DNA of 64,000 nucleotides from Cytophagaceae bacterium. Lineage in GTDB: Bacteria > Bacteroidota > Bacteroidia > Cytophagales > Cyclobacteriaceae. Positions 32,695-41,127 of this stretch are shown one piece after another. Under the pieces are notes generated by a model. The model was not told where the DNA came from, did no database searches, and saw nothing but the letters and a program-made list of their open reading frames with translations. Location: contig CP030886.1 of the NCBI GenBank assembly GCA_006969745.1, forward strand, positions 4,103,063-4,167,062, in the 5' to 3' direction. The position numbers and the translations under genes are program-made. Every line of letters starts with the position of its first letter. Within the stretch, counting starts at the first letter, position 1.

Positions 32695-33792
32695 TTAAAA
32701 TATATTTATTATCCCAAGGTAAATCAATGCTGCGCATATTGCTGCAACCGGAAGGGTTAGCAGCCATGAAAATAGAATATTCTTTATGACCTTGATATCA
32801 GCATTCTTTGTGACCGTACCAATTCCGAAGATGGATCCTACTGAAACATGAGTTGTTGAAACTGGCATTCCATGAATACTTGCAGTGGTAACAAGCAATC
32901 CAGTAAATAAATTAGCTGTGAATCCCTGACCATGGTTCATTCTTGTAATTTTTTTGCTGACAGTATGCCCTACTCTTTTTGCATTGATCAAACCTCCAAT
33001 GGCCATCATAATACCAATTGAGATTAATGAGATTTGAATATTTAATGTTTGAATAACCAATAGCAATCCGGCAATTTTTGGGGTGTCATTCAAGCCTCGA
33101 GAAAATGAAACAACACCCGAGCTTAAATAATGTGCTGAATCTAAGATTTTTTGAACACTAATTCCCCAAAGATTTCCTGAGTACTTCTCAATGGTTTGTT
33201 TGTAGCCTGATTTTGATTGAGAATTTGACCCTGCCAGTACCTGTATCGGAGCGACTTGTGGTTCATTGCCAACATAGATGGCTGTTTCTTTAGTAATGCC
33301 AGATGCGCGCCGTAGTTTTCTAAATATCGTGTATCCAACAAGGCTGACAATAGCTGCCATTAAAGGACTTGCGATAAGTGGAAATAGAAATGTTCCTGCA
33401 AGTTTCGAAAAGTTAAATGCAGTTCCCACTGCCACCACGCCGCTCCCGAAAAGCGCTCCTACAAGAGCGTGCGTCGTAGATATTGGCATTCCTATTTTAG
33501 TTGCTAATAATACAGTAATACCTGCCCCTAAAGCTATTGAAACAGCAAACTCAGGAGATTGGACCAATAGATCAGGAACAAGTCCTTTGCCCGAAAAATT
33601 CTTCACGAGTTCTCCTGCTAAGAAAAATGCTGAAATAGATCCCAAGAGAGTGGTGATTGTTGCCCAGGTGATTGCTCTCTTGTAATTGGTAGTTCCACTT
33701 CCGAAGAGCGTCGCAACTCCCTTAAAATTATCGTTGGCTCCATTACCATATGCAAGAAAACAGGCAGACAAGAATAATACGATCAGAATCAT
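32695..33792 (-). CDS. PiT-family inorganic phosphate transporter
   Basis: A 365-residue inner-membrane protein with about ten helices. Both PiT repeats show their signatures: GNGANDNFKGVATLFGSG and GMPISTTHALVGALFGSG in the first, and SFSRGLNDTPK and GMPVSTTHVSVGSIFGIG in the second. PiT proteins move metal-phosphate with protons or sodium and also take up arsenate. Placed at the head of the arsenosugar genes it may supply phosphate when arsenate competes, or admit arsenate for detoxification. Which of these applies cannot be decided from sequence. Confidence 0.92.
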   Translation of the reverse strand: MILIVLFLSACFLAYGNGANDNFKGVATLFGSGTTNYKRAITWATITTLLGSISAFFLAGELVKNFSGKGLVPDLLVQSPEFAVSIALGAGITVLLATKIGMPISTTHALVGALFGSGVVAVGTAFNFSKLAGTFLFPLIASPLMAAIVSLVGYTIFRKLRRASGITKETAIYVGNEPQVAPIQVLAGSNSQSKSGYKQTIEKYSGNLWGISVQKILDSAHYLSSGVVSFSRGLNDTPKIAGLLLVIQTLNIQISLISIGIMMAIGGLINAKRVGHTVSKKITRMNHGQGFTANLFTGLLVTTASIHGMPVSTTHVSVGSIFGIGTVTKNADIKVIKNILFSWLLTLPVAAICAALIYLGIINIF

Positions 33793-33844
33793 TTAGGTGA
33801 GTATCAAGTTTTAAAAAGACCTTTCTCCCTTATTAAGTTGAGAT

Positions 33845-33871
33845 CAAAGCTAAAGACTTGAATTACGTAAT
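33845..33871 (-). promoter_or_regulatory. Candidate promoter and operator of the PiT-ars operon
   Basis: On the minus strand TAGCTTTG (33845-33852) is a perfect TAnnTTTG -7 element about 53 bases before the PiT start. Ten bases upstream of it lies the palindrome ATTACGTAAT (33862-33871), in the spacer where a repressor would block polymerase. No clear -33 TTTG is seen. No ArsR gene occurs in this window, so the binder is unknown. Confidence 0.35.
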
Positions 33872-33915
33872 ACTTCTCACCCTTGGTTTTCTTGGCACAA
33901 TGGTCGTCCAGATGT

Positions 33916-34158
33916 CTATGATATTGAATTTCTTACTCTACCTGTATATTCCCTTAATGCAGTTTTAAAATCAGATGAGTTTGCTTCCATGGATTCTAAT
34001 ATTTTAACAGCAGCATAAGCATGAGTAAGTTGCTCTCCTTCGTCATCTCCAGGAATTTCGATCTCTGGTCTTTGCTCTTCGGCTATAGCTGCTTCGGCTT
34101 TAATGAGTTCTTCTTTTGAGTATGTCTCAACAAGTTGTTTAATAACAGGAATCTTCAT
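33916..34158 (-). CDS. Small conserved protein beside thioredoxin (DUF6952-like)
   Basis: An 80-residue acidic protein starting MKIPVIKQLVETYSKEEL, with a middle DDEGEQLTHAYAAVKI. I believe this matches the short Bacteroidota family annotated as DUF6952, which is repeatedly found next to a small thioredoxin, but I could not check it. It starts 2 bases after the thioredoxin stop on the same strand, so they are co-transcribed. No function is known to me. Confidence 0.6.
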   Translation of the reverse strand: MKIPVIKQLVETYSKEELIKAEAAIAEEQRPEIEIPGDDEGEQLTHAYAAVKILESMEANSSDFKTALREYTGRVRNSIS

Positions 34159-34160
34159 TC

Positions 34161-34475
34161 TTAAAGGGATTTTAAAAGATTAACGACCGCTTCTTCTTTG
34201 CTTGTTGGCAGGCCGGAGGTTAGTTCTCCATTTTTGAAAGTGGCAAAGTATGGCAAACTTGTAACCCCAGCCAATTTTCTGGCTTCCGGACTTTTCTCAG
34301 CATTTACATCCAGAAAAGAAATATTTTCAAAATCTTCACTCTCTGATAAACGTCTAAACTTTGGAGAAAAGAGACGGCAACTTCCGCACCAGTCCGCAAA
34401 GTACTTTACAATTACTTTTTCATTTTCATTAAGTGCCTGTTTGAAATCTTCGTCTGTTTTTAGATCTACTGCCAT
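34161..34475 (-). CDS. Thioredoxin-family protein
   Basis: A 104-residue cytoplasmic thioredoxin fold. The active site is WCGSC (in FADWCGSCRLFSPKFRR), followed by SFLDVNAEKSPE and the cis-proline loop VTSLPYFATFKNG. The CGSC dipeptide differs from CGPC of classic thioredoxin and should shift redox potential. The start is ATG 34475 (MAVDLKTDEDF); an upstream in-frame start at 34502 adds nine residues. It is divergent from the TrpF-like gene across 84 bases and co-directional with the small DUF6952-like gene. It likely reduces disulfides in stress proteins; the partner is unknown. Confidence 0.88.
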   Translation of the reverse strand: MAVDLKTDEDFKQALNENEKVIVKYFADWCGSCRLFSPKFRRLSESEDFENISFLDVNAEKSPEARKLAGVTSLPYFATFKNGELTSGLPTSKEEAVVNLLKSL

Positions 34476-34559
34476 TTGAATGTTTTTTGTGCAAAACAGC
34501 AAAATAATTCAAAATGTTTCGTCTATAAGGTTTTCTTTGTGATCAAAATTCATAGACTA

Positions 34560-35165
34560 ATGGGATTAAAGACTTTTGTTAAAATCAGCAATGTTTCGAA
34601 TCTATCGGATGCACGCTATTGTGCCGGTATGATGGTAGATGTGATCGGTTTTAATATCGATCCTACTTCAGATTCATTTGTGAGTGAATCTGATTTTGGA
34701 GAGATAACAGATTGGGTTGCGGGTGTTGAATTTGCAGGAGAATTTCATAATGCTACAGAAGATCAGATTCGCGAAACAGTAAAAAAATATCCTATTGATT
34801 ATATCGAGATTAATAACCTTGACATGGTAGAGCAAATTGGATTGCTTGGAAAACCTTTGATCGTCAGATTGAGTATTAATAGCCGAGAAAAATTAGATAA
34901 TCTAAAATCTACCCTCAGCTACTTAGATGAACTTGCTAAAATTGTAATTTTAAAATCTGATAATTCCGCAATATTCGAGGAAATTGATACTTTAATTGGG
35001 TTTTATAATGGTAATCTGAAAATCTTAAAAGGATATGATATTGACACCACTAATAATCTTGCCAAATTCCCCGGATTAGCTTTAGAAGCAAGCGAAGAAG
35101 AGCGCCCCGGCTTTAAAGATTACGGTCAAATAATGGATGTTTTAGAGCTTATCGAAGAAGATTGA
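34560..35165 (+). CDS. TrpF-like TIM-barrel protein lacking catalytic Cys
   Basis: A 201-residue protein resembling phosphoribosylanthranilate isomerase. The first strand and loop read VKISNVSNLSDARYCAGM, compared with the TrpF pattern KICGxxxxxDA. Ser-Asn replaces Cys-Gly, removing the general base of the isomerase. Later strands (DYIEINNLDMVEQI, IVILKSDNS, LKILKGYDIDTT) keep the barrel rhythm. No other tryptophan genes are nearby. It is probably a Bacteroidota paralogue with another or regulatory role. The start is ATG 34560; an in-frame start 84 bases upstream gives an unlikely N-terminus. Confidence 0.7.
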   Translation: MGLKTFVKISNVSNLSDARYCAGMMVDVIGFNIDPTSDSFVSESDFGEITDWVAGVEFAGEFHNATEDQIRETVKKYPIDYIEINNLDMVEQIGLLGKPLIVRLSINSREKLDNLKSTLSYLDELAKIVILKSDNSAIFEEIDTLIGFYNGNLKILKGYDIDTTNNLAKFPGLALEASEEERPGFKDYGQIMDVLELIEED

Positions 35166-35217
35166 TTTCATAGTTAAGTTATTATTCTAATGTTTATATT
35201 GTTATCAAATGATAATA

Positions 35218-36867
35218 ATGAAGAAAATCTTATTTATTGTTTTATTGTTCTCCACCACCGCTTCTTTTGCTCAGTTGGATGAAATTAAAACAAAACTGAA
35301 GTCAAAGTCCAAAACTGAAGAAACAGCCCTTTGGCTGTGCGACACTGCATTTACATTTTACAGCAACGATCCCAAAACTGCTCAATTGATAGCTGAGCTT
35401 GCATTGGAAAAAGCCGAAGACTGGAAATCAGAATTAGCAATGGCACGCGCCAACCATGTTTTAGGGATTTCCTATTGGGCGCGCGATAACTATACCGAAT
35501 CTTTAAAGTACTATTTAGATGCGCTGAAATATTACGATAATCTAAATAATAAGCGCGGAATGGCTTTGGTAAGTATGAACATAGGAATTATCTACGATGA
35601 CCTTGATCAAACTGAGCGGAGCAAAGATTATCACAGGGCCAGCTTGAAAATGATCAGAATGCTTGGGGATTCTTCTAACCTGGCAAGGGTGCTTAATAAT
35701 CTTGCCGTTGCCCATAGACGAACCAAGCAACGAGATTCAGCTTTTCATTACTATAAGGAAGTTATGTCTATTCGAAAAGCACTACAGGACTCAGTTGGTG
35801 TAGCGCGTACCTTCAATAATATTGCCATGCTTTTCCTGGAAAAAGAACCTGAAATTGATAAGGAAGATGCCAGAGCCGCATACAATAACCTGGCCTCCGG
35901 CTTTGAATATTTTGAACAGGAAGATGATGTTCGTTTGTATGCCACAATGCAGGCAAACATTGCAAAGGCGCTTATTTATCTGGACCTTCTAGAAGAGGCA
36001 AAAGTTTACCTAAACAATGCATTAGAAATTGCCATTGAATATGATTTCAAATTAATTGAACAATGGGTATATGAATACAACACCCTCCTGTATACCCGAG
36101 CAGGAGACTATAAAACAGCCTATGAGTTCTTTTCTAAAGAAACAGCTATCGATAAAGAATTGCGCAATGCTGAGGTGAACCAACAAATAGACGAACTGAA
36201 TATTAAATATGAAACGGCTCAGCGAGAAAAGCAGCTAGCTGAGCTTGAAAGACAAAAGGCTATCGATAAGGGAATACGAAACATGTTGATAATCGGCTCA
36301 ATTGCAGCAATTGTCATAGCCCTATTGTTGATTTTTTACAGTTTCCAAAAAAGAAGAAAGGATAGAATCATTGCTCAATTGCAACTAGACAAAATGTCCG
36401 AAGAATTGATTTCAAAAAACAAAGAAATTGCCTCTTACACAATGAGTTTTCTCCAGAAAAATCAGCTGATGGAGGAATTGAAGGATCAAATCAATGAACT
36501 CAAGAAAAGTTCAGATACCAGCACAAACAAAGAACTTACCCGAATCAATAGAATCGTTGATAATACATTCAGGTCAGACGAAGAATGGCGTACATTCCAA
36601 ATCACCTTTGATCAAATGCATGATGGTTTCTTTAAAGATCTTAAAGATTCATTCCCGGATATAAGCAACGCAGAGCTCAAGCTGTGTGCCCTCCTACGGC
36701 TTAACATGAACTTAAAGGAATCCGCCAAAATACTTGGCATAGCAGCGGATAGCGTAAAAACTGCGAGGTACAGATTACGCAAGAAACTTGGATTGAAAAC
36801 TGAAGACAATTTGATTGATTTTCTCATTCAATTTGAAAAACCAACCGACACAAAAACTTCAGCTTAA
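35218..36867 (+). CDS. TPR protein with membrane helix and C-terminal HTH
   Basis: A 549-residue regulator-like protein. It has a signal peptide (ILFIVLLFSTTASFAQ), then periplasmic TPR repeats (about 40-320; for example SLKYYLDALKYYDNLNN). A membrane helix follows near 360-380 (MLIIGSIAAIVIALLLIFYS), then a cytoplasmic coiled coil and a C-terminal LuxR-like HTH (SNAELKLCALLRLNMNLKE, then SVKTARYRLRKKLGL). This TPR-TM-coil-HTH layout is common in Bacteroidota as a one-piece membrane sensor and DNA binder. The start is ATG 35218 (an ATG three codons upstream is equally in frame). The lipoprotein gene 11 bases downstream may be its target. Confidence 0.85.
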   Translation: MKKILFIVLLFSTTASFAQLDEIKTKLKSKSKTEETALWLCDTAFTFYSNDPKTAQLIAELALEKAEDWKSELAMARANHVLGISYWARDNYTESLKYYLDALKYYDNLNNKRGMALVSMNIGIIYDDLDQTERSKDYHRASLKMIRMLGDSSNLARVLNNLAVAHRRTKQRDSAFHYYKEVMSIRKALQDSVGVARTFNNIAMLFLEKEPEIDKEDARAAYNNLASGFEYFEQEDDVRLYATMQANIAKALIYLDLLEEAKVYLNNALEIAIEYDFKLIEQWVYEYNTLLYTRAGDYKTAYEFFSKETAIDKELRNAEVNQQIDELNIKYETAQREKQLAELERQKAIDKGIRNMLIIGSIAAIVIALLLIFYSFQKRRKDRIIAQLQLDKMSEELISKNKEIASYTMSFLQKNQLMEELKDQINELKKSSDTSTNKELTRINRIVDNTFRSDEEWRTFQITFDQMHDGFFKDLKDSFPDISNAELKLCALLRLNMNLKESAKILGIAADSVKTARYRLRKKLGLKTEDNLIDFLIQFEKPTDTKTSA

Positions 36868-36878
36868 TACGATATATT

Positions 36879-37652
36879 ATGAGAAAACTGATCTGTTATT
36901 TATTCATTGCAACAATTATATTCTCATGCTCCAGCAGTAATGAACCTCTGCCTGATACAGATGACGATCAGGATACAAGCGGTATTTTTATTGACTCATT
37001 TGACGGTTCAGGTAGTCTTGAGGATTATATAACGAATAATGCAAATGCTCTTCCAAAAGTAGAACAGGTATCCGGTAGATACAGAGCTGAGCTGGTAGAT
37101 AATACTGACAATATCACCCTACACTTTAATGAGCAGCAAGGAAGATTGGACGCAAAACGTGTATCATTTCCTTTCGAATTCATAGCTAGAAATATTGGCA
37201 TAGGAACACTGGATGATTCGCAAGTAGCTCCGGCGCATCAAAATGATGCATACAACTTCTGCGGAGTTCAGGTGCATGTCTTGGACCTAAATTCAGCGAA
37301 TTCTTCACATGTGGTAGTTGGGCACCGAGGACCAACCGGCTTTACAATCGAAGGTAAAAATACACTTGAAGGATCTTCATCCGTAAACGACATAGGAGCT
37401 AATACGGTACCTGACGGACGTGCTGACATTCGAATAGTGGGTAATGAGGATCGAACGATCACAGTATACTGGCAAACACCCAATGATGGCAGCCAGAATG
37501 ATAATTGGACCTTATATAACGATACTGGAAATCTTCCCGGTACAGCTCCGATTTATGATAATGAGGTTTATGTTGGATTAATCACCTATGCATTCTACAC
37601 TACAGGCGTACCATTTGTAGGCACTTGTGATCAGGTTGAGATTGAAGATTAA
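36879..37652 (+). CDS. Hypothetical lipoprotein, concanavalin-like pattern
   Basis: A 257-residue lipoprotein with lipobox IIFSCSSS and an acidic linker (DTDDDQDTSG). The rest is beta-rich: IDSFDGSGSLEDYI, ADIRIVGNEDRTITVYWQ and EVYVGLITYAFY. This resembles jelly-roll domains of the laminin-G/concanavalin type that bind or cut sugars, but no catalytic pair is evident and the family is not recognised. It directly follows the TPR-HTH gene and its end is 4 bases from the end of the convergent kinase gene. Confidence 0.6.
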   Translation: MRKLICYLFIATIIFSCSSSNEPLPDTDDDQDTSGIFIDSFDGSGSLEDYITNNANALPKVEQVSGRYRAELVDNTDNITLHFNEQQGRLDAKRVSFPFEFIARNIGIGTLDDSQVAPAHQNDAYNFCGVQVHVLDLNSANSSHVVVGHRGPTGFTIEGKNTLEGSSSVNDIGANTVPDGRADIRIVGNEDRTITVYWQTPNDGSQNDNWTLYNDTGNLPGTAPIYDNEVYVGLITYAFYTTGVPFVGTCDQVEIED

Positions 37653-37656
37653 CTCA

Positions 37657-39423
37657 TTAGGTCTGTAGGTCAATATGGAAAGTTGTGCCTGCACCTAGCT
37701 GCGTATCATATGACACCACTCCACCCATTCGCTCTGTAAAGAGCTTGACAATGGAAAGTCCAAGGCCGATAGATGCTTCACCTTTTGTTGGTTGCGCACT
37801 TAAGCGCTGGTACTTTATAAACAACTTTTCTTTGTCTTGGTCTGTCAATCCAGGTCCCTGATCCGTCACAGAGATTCGAGTCATTTTACCATTGTTTGTA
37901 GTGGAGATCTTCACTGATGAGCTTTCCCTACTGTACTTTATCGCATTGGATACCAGGTTGTCAAGTATCTGTGCAATGTAAACTTTGTCGGCTTTCACAT
38001 ATAGGCCATTCGCAAGATTCTTTTGCAGTACAATCGACTTGTCTTTAGCTTTTGCATCATTGTCTTTCAGTACTTGGTCTATCACCCCCTCAAGATTTAA
38101 TTTTTCAAATTTTACATTGTGCTTGCCCGTTTCAATAGCATCTACATCCAAAATTTTGTCTATCAACGAGCGCATCTTCTCAGAAGATTGAAGAATGAAC
38201 CCAAGCAAAGTCTTTCCTTGATCACTCATTTTTTCATTGGTTTCAATGATCTGCGCTCCGTTCAGAATGTTTGATAAAGGAGATCTTAGGTCGTGGGCCA
38301 AAACCTGAATAAGGTTATTTTTTTCCTCATTCAATGCCCTGAGTTGATTGTTGGTATCTTCAATTAATCGCTGCTGCTCGAGTAGTCTTTCTGTATTTTT
38401 AGACTTAATCCGGTAGAGTGCAACTACTAAGAACAAGATGACCAGCGCCACAATAATTATAGAGATCAGGATGATTGTGAGTCGTTCAGCTTCCTGATCA
38501 CGCTGAGCTGCCTCAAGAAGCTGTTCATATTGAGATTCTTTTTCACGATTGGAAATTACAATCTCTTCCAATGGTCCAATTTCTGCAGATTTGGAGATTC
38601 GCTCGATGATGTCAGTTGCATTGGCACCCAGGTACTTCTCTATGATCCGATGTTTATCCAGTTCAAATTGTTCACTGCTGAAGTAGTCTTGTACAGGCTG
38701 AGACCAATCACTGCCTTTTGGGAATATCATGGCTAATCCTTCAAGCTTCACCGGAAAATAAAACTGGCGTCTTACAGTAGTGTTGCTTTCGATAGCTACC
38801 AGAAAGTTTGCAATATCAATATATCCAAAAGTGTTTGGCTGTCCGCTAATACGTTCTATGACATTCCCGCTATTTCTCACATAATCAATTTGAAAATCAA
38901 TTTTCAAATCTCTTTTCAATTTATTTAAAGAAGATACCAGCGTAGTATTTTCAATTGATATCGCAGTTTTACCATCCAGTGTTTTCATCAACTCTTCTTC
39001 GGTGAGAGCTATTGGAAGGTTTGAATTGGAGATTAAAACGGCAACATCTGCAAGGTATGGAGGTGTGAAATTGAAAAGCTGCATTCTTTCATCCGTAATT
39101 GAGATAGATGAAGATCCGAATGTGCCTCCATTGCCGTTTGTAATTGTCTGGAGTACTTCGCCAAAGCTATTGGTTTCAATCCATCGCATATCGATTGAAA
39201 CGCCATACTTTTCATTTAAATAATCAATGAATGCTTGTGCAAGGTCGTGCTCTACCCCGTCAATGATGTCTAGTGAATTTTCAACAATGATGTTGTTGGG
39301 ATACCAGTAGAACTCTACAACTCCTTTTCTTTCGCGAATTATTTTCTGCCAATCGTCTCCACTGGCACCCGACTCAATCGCTAGACCAAGCACTAAAACC
39401 CATATGCAAATGCTCCTCAACAT
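37657..39423 (-). CDS. Histidine kinase with periplasmic solute-binding domain
   Basis: A 588-residue hybrid of a solute-binding sensor and a kinase. After a signal sequence, residues 30-270 follow the type 3 periplasmic solute-binding fold (GVEHDLAQAFIDYLNEKYG, SSSISITDERMQLFNFTPPY, FGYIDIANFLVAI). A membrane helix lies at 316-337, then a coil. His377 in QVLAHDLRSPLSNI is the phosphorylation site. The ATPase domain has LVSNAIKYSRE, VTDQGPGL and IGLGLSIVKLF. The sensor half suggests that it binds an amino acid or similar small molecule, as in BvgS/EvgS-type kinases. No cognate regulator is adjacent. Confidence 0.9.
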   Translation of the reverse strand: MLRSICIWVLVLGLAIESGASGDDWQKIIRERKGVVEFYWYPNNIIVENSLDIIDGVEHDLAQAFIDYLNEKYGVSIDMRWIETNSFGEVLQTITNGNGGTFGSSSISITDERMQLFNFTPPYLADVAVLISNSNLPIALTEEELMKTLDGKTAISIENTTLVSSLNKLKRDLKIDFQIDYVRNSGNVIERISGQPNTFGYIDIANFLVAIESNTTVRRQFYFPVKLEGLAMIFPKGSDWSQPVQDYFSSEQFELDKHRIIEKYLGANATDIIERISKSAEIGPLEEIVISNREKESQYEQLLEAAQRDQEAERLTIILISIIIVALVILFLVVALYRIKSKNTERLLEQQRLIEDTNNQLRALNEEKNNLIQVLAHDLRSPLSNILNGAQIIETNEKMSDQGKTLLGFILQSSEKMRSLIDKILDVDAIETGKHNVKFEKLNLEGVIDQVLKDNDAKAKDKSIVLQKNLANGLYVKADKVYIAQILDNLVSNAIKYSRESSSVKISTTNNGKMTRISVTDQGPGLTDQDKEKLFIKYQRLSAQPTKGEASIGLGLSIVKLFTERMGGVVSYDTQLGAGTTFHIDLQT

Positions 39424-39594
39424 TAATTTATGGCAGTAAACCTTCTTTAAAATACAAACTTTGAAACTATTGAAAGGCTAATAACCTACGAAGCTTTTGA
39501 AGATTTGGATGAACATGACATTTATACCGTTATGTATATTATAAAAAAACACTGAATTTCTGATAAGAACTTCATATTGGATTAATTTTAATTC

Positions 39595-40101
39595 ATGCCT
39601 TTGGAATCATTTTCAGCTCTGGATTTTGAGACAGCCACATGGAATCCGGCAAGTATTTGTCAGGTTGGGCTTGTGAGGGTCGTAGATGGAGTTGTTGTTG
39701 AAAAAGTTAATCGCCTTGTTCAACCTCCAAAGAATGAATATTTCTTCAAAAACATAGAAGTACATGGTATCAAACCTGAAGACACTCAAGACGAGCCTTT
39801 GTTTGAAGAGGTGTGGTTTGACTTTCGACATTTGATTGAAGATCAGGTAGTAGTTGCTCACAATGCTGCATTTGATGTAAACTGCTTGCAAAATACCTTG
39901 GCCTATTATGACATTGCACAGCCCCATTTTGAAGTTCGCTGTACGCGAGTAATCTACCGAAGAGGACTCGCTTATTTAAGCAAGAAATACAAAATTCCAC
40001 TCCAGCATCACGATGCACTTAGCGATGCAAATGCATGTGCTGAACTCTATTTGAAACATCTAAGACGCCAAGCCTTGCCGAAGACAGGATCACTATTCTG
40101 A
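39595..40101 (+). CDS. DnaQ-like 3'-5' exonuclease (DEDDh)
   Basis: A 168-residue stand-alone exonuclease domain. The metal-binding acids are seen in SALDFETATW (Asp and Glu), VVAHNAAFDVNCL (Asp) and HHDALSDANACAEL (His and Asp of the DEDDh type). Relatives proofread DNA polymerase III or trim RNA and DNA. Stand-alone copies of this size in Bacteroidota are annotated as 3'-5' exonucleases of unknown pathway. It has no extra domain. The stop at 40101 touches the end of the convergent oxyR-like gene at 40102. Confidence 0.88.
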   Translation: MPLESFSALDFETATWNPASICQVGLVRVVDGVVVEKVNRLVQPPKNEYFFKNIEVHGIKPEDTQDEPLFEEVWFDFRHLIEDQVVVAHNAAFDVNCLQNTLAYYDIAQPHFEVRCTRVIYRRGLAYLSKKYKIPLQHHDALSDANACAELYLKHLRRQALPKTGSLF

Positions 40102-41046
40102 CTATTTCCAACCTTCGACAATACCCGGATCTACCACTTCTCTCCCACTCTTTTCTCTCATTGGTGCCGGAACACTGTTTCTAATTTTTTGGCATAAGAT
40201 TTCAAAAAGGTGCTCCTTTCCGGTCAGCTTTCGTGTGACAAACCCCACTTCACGTACCTTATCCTCAAGTAAAACAAGGTTCTGTTCCTGATTGGTATCC
40301 AGGCTTAGTGTTGTTAATTCAGGTAAAATAGTGGTTCCTCCCTGGTTGTCTACCATGCGAAGCAACGAATCGATTGAGCTGCAGTGATAGCTGATATGGG
40401 TATTGGATTTCACGTTTTTCAGTGAGCAGATATCACTGACCTGATCTCTGAAGCAATTTCCTTCCTCAAGGAGCCATAAATTATTTAGATCCAGGTTTGA
40501 AACCTTGAGCGATTTTGCTTCCGAGGTTCTGATATGATTGCTATACATAAAGAACGACTCATAAAATAAAGGAGACACAGTTATTCCCTGCCTTACAATT
40601 GGTGTGGATATGATACCACCATCCAGATCTCCCAATCGAATTTTCTGTAAAATTTCCTCTGTCAACAATTCATGAATTTCAAGTGACAATTCCGGATATT
40701 GATTGACCAGCGAATCAAGAAATAATGGAACGAGATACGGAGATAATGTTGGAATAATCCCTAGCTTAATCTCTCCTCCAAATTGATTCCCAAGGGTAAG
40801 CGCGTACTCTTTGAGTTGTTTACCAGCAGTGACAATTTCTCCAGCTTTCAACAGAAACTTTAATCCTTGCTCTGTAGGCTCAATTCTAGTTCTGGATCTA
40901 TCAAAAAGTGATATGCCAATTTCATTCTCTAAGTTTTTTATCTGAAGACTCAATGCCGGTTGCGTCATATTCAACGATTGAGCGGCTCGTGTAAAAGATC
41001 CAAGTTTTTCAAGCGTCAAGGCGTACTCCAACTGCTGCAAATTCAT
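40102..41046 (-). CDS. oxyR: OxyR-type LysR regulator
   Basis: A 314-residue LysR-family activator. The HTH is at residues 5-55 (EYALTLEKLGSFTRAAQSLN, then QPALSLQIKNLENEIG). The effector domain has Cys198 and Cys207 in GNCFRDQVSDIC, nine residues apart, as for the peroxide-sensing Cys199 and Cys208 of E. coli OxyR, and the same CxRDQ context. It should sense hydrogen peroxide by forming a disulfide and then activate antioxidant genes. It is divergent from a flavodoxin-family gene across about 80 bases, a likely target. No catalase or AhpC gene is in view. Confidence 0.9.
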   Translation of the reverse strand: MNLQQLEYALTLEKLGSFTRAAQSLNMTQPALSLQIKNLENEIGISLFDRSRTRIEPTEQGLKFLLKAGEIVTAGKQLKEYALTLGNQFGGEIKLGIIPTLSPYLVPLFLDSLVNQYPELSLEIHELLTEEILQKIRLGDLDGGIISTPIVRQGITVSPLFYESFFMYSNHIRTSEAKSLKVSNLDLNNLWLLEEGNCFRDQVSDICSLKNVKSNTHISYHCSSIDSLLRMVDNQGGTTILPELTTLSLDTNQEQNLVLLEDKVREVGFVTRKLTGKEHLFEILCQKIRNSVPAPMREKSGREVVDPGIVEGWK

Positions 41047-41127
41047 AAGTAAATCAAATTGATTCTAAAAAATCATAAATATACCATATGCATACTTCAA
41101 CAGCGATTTGTTTGCTATATTCATGGT

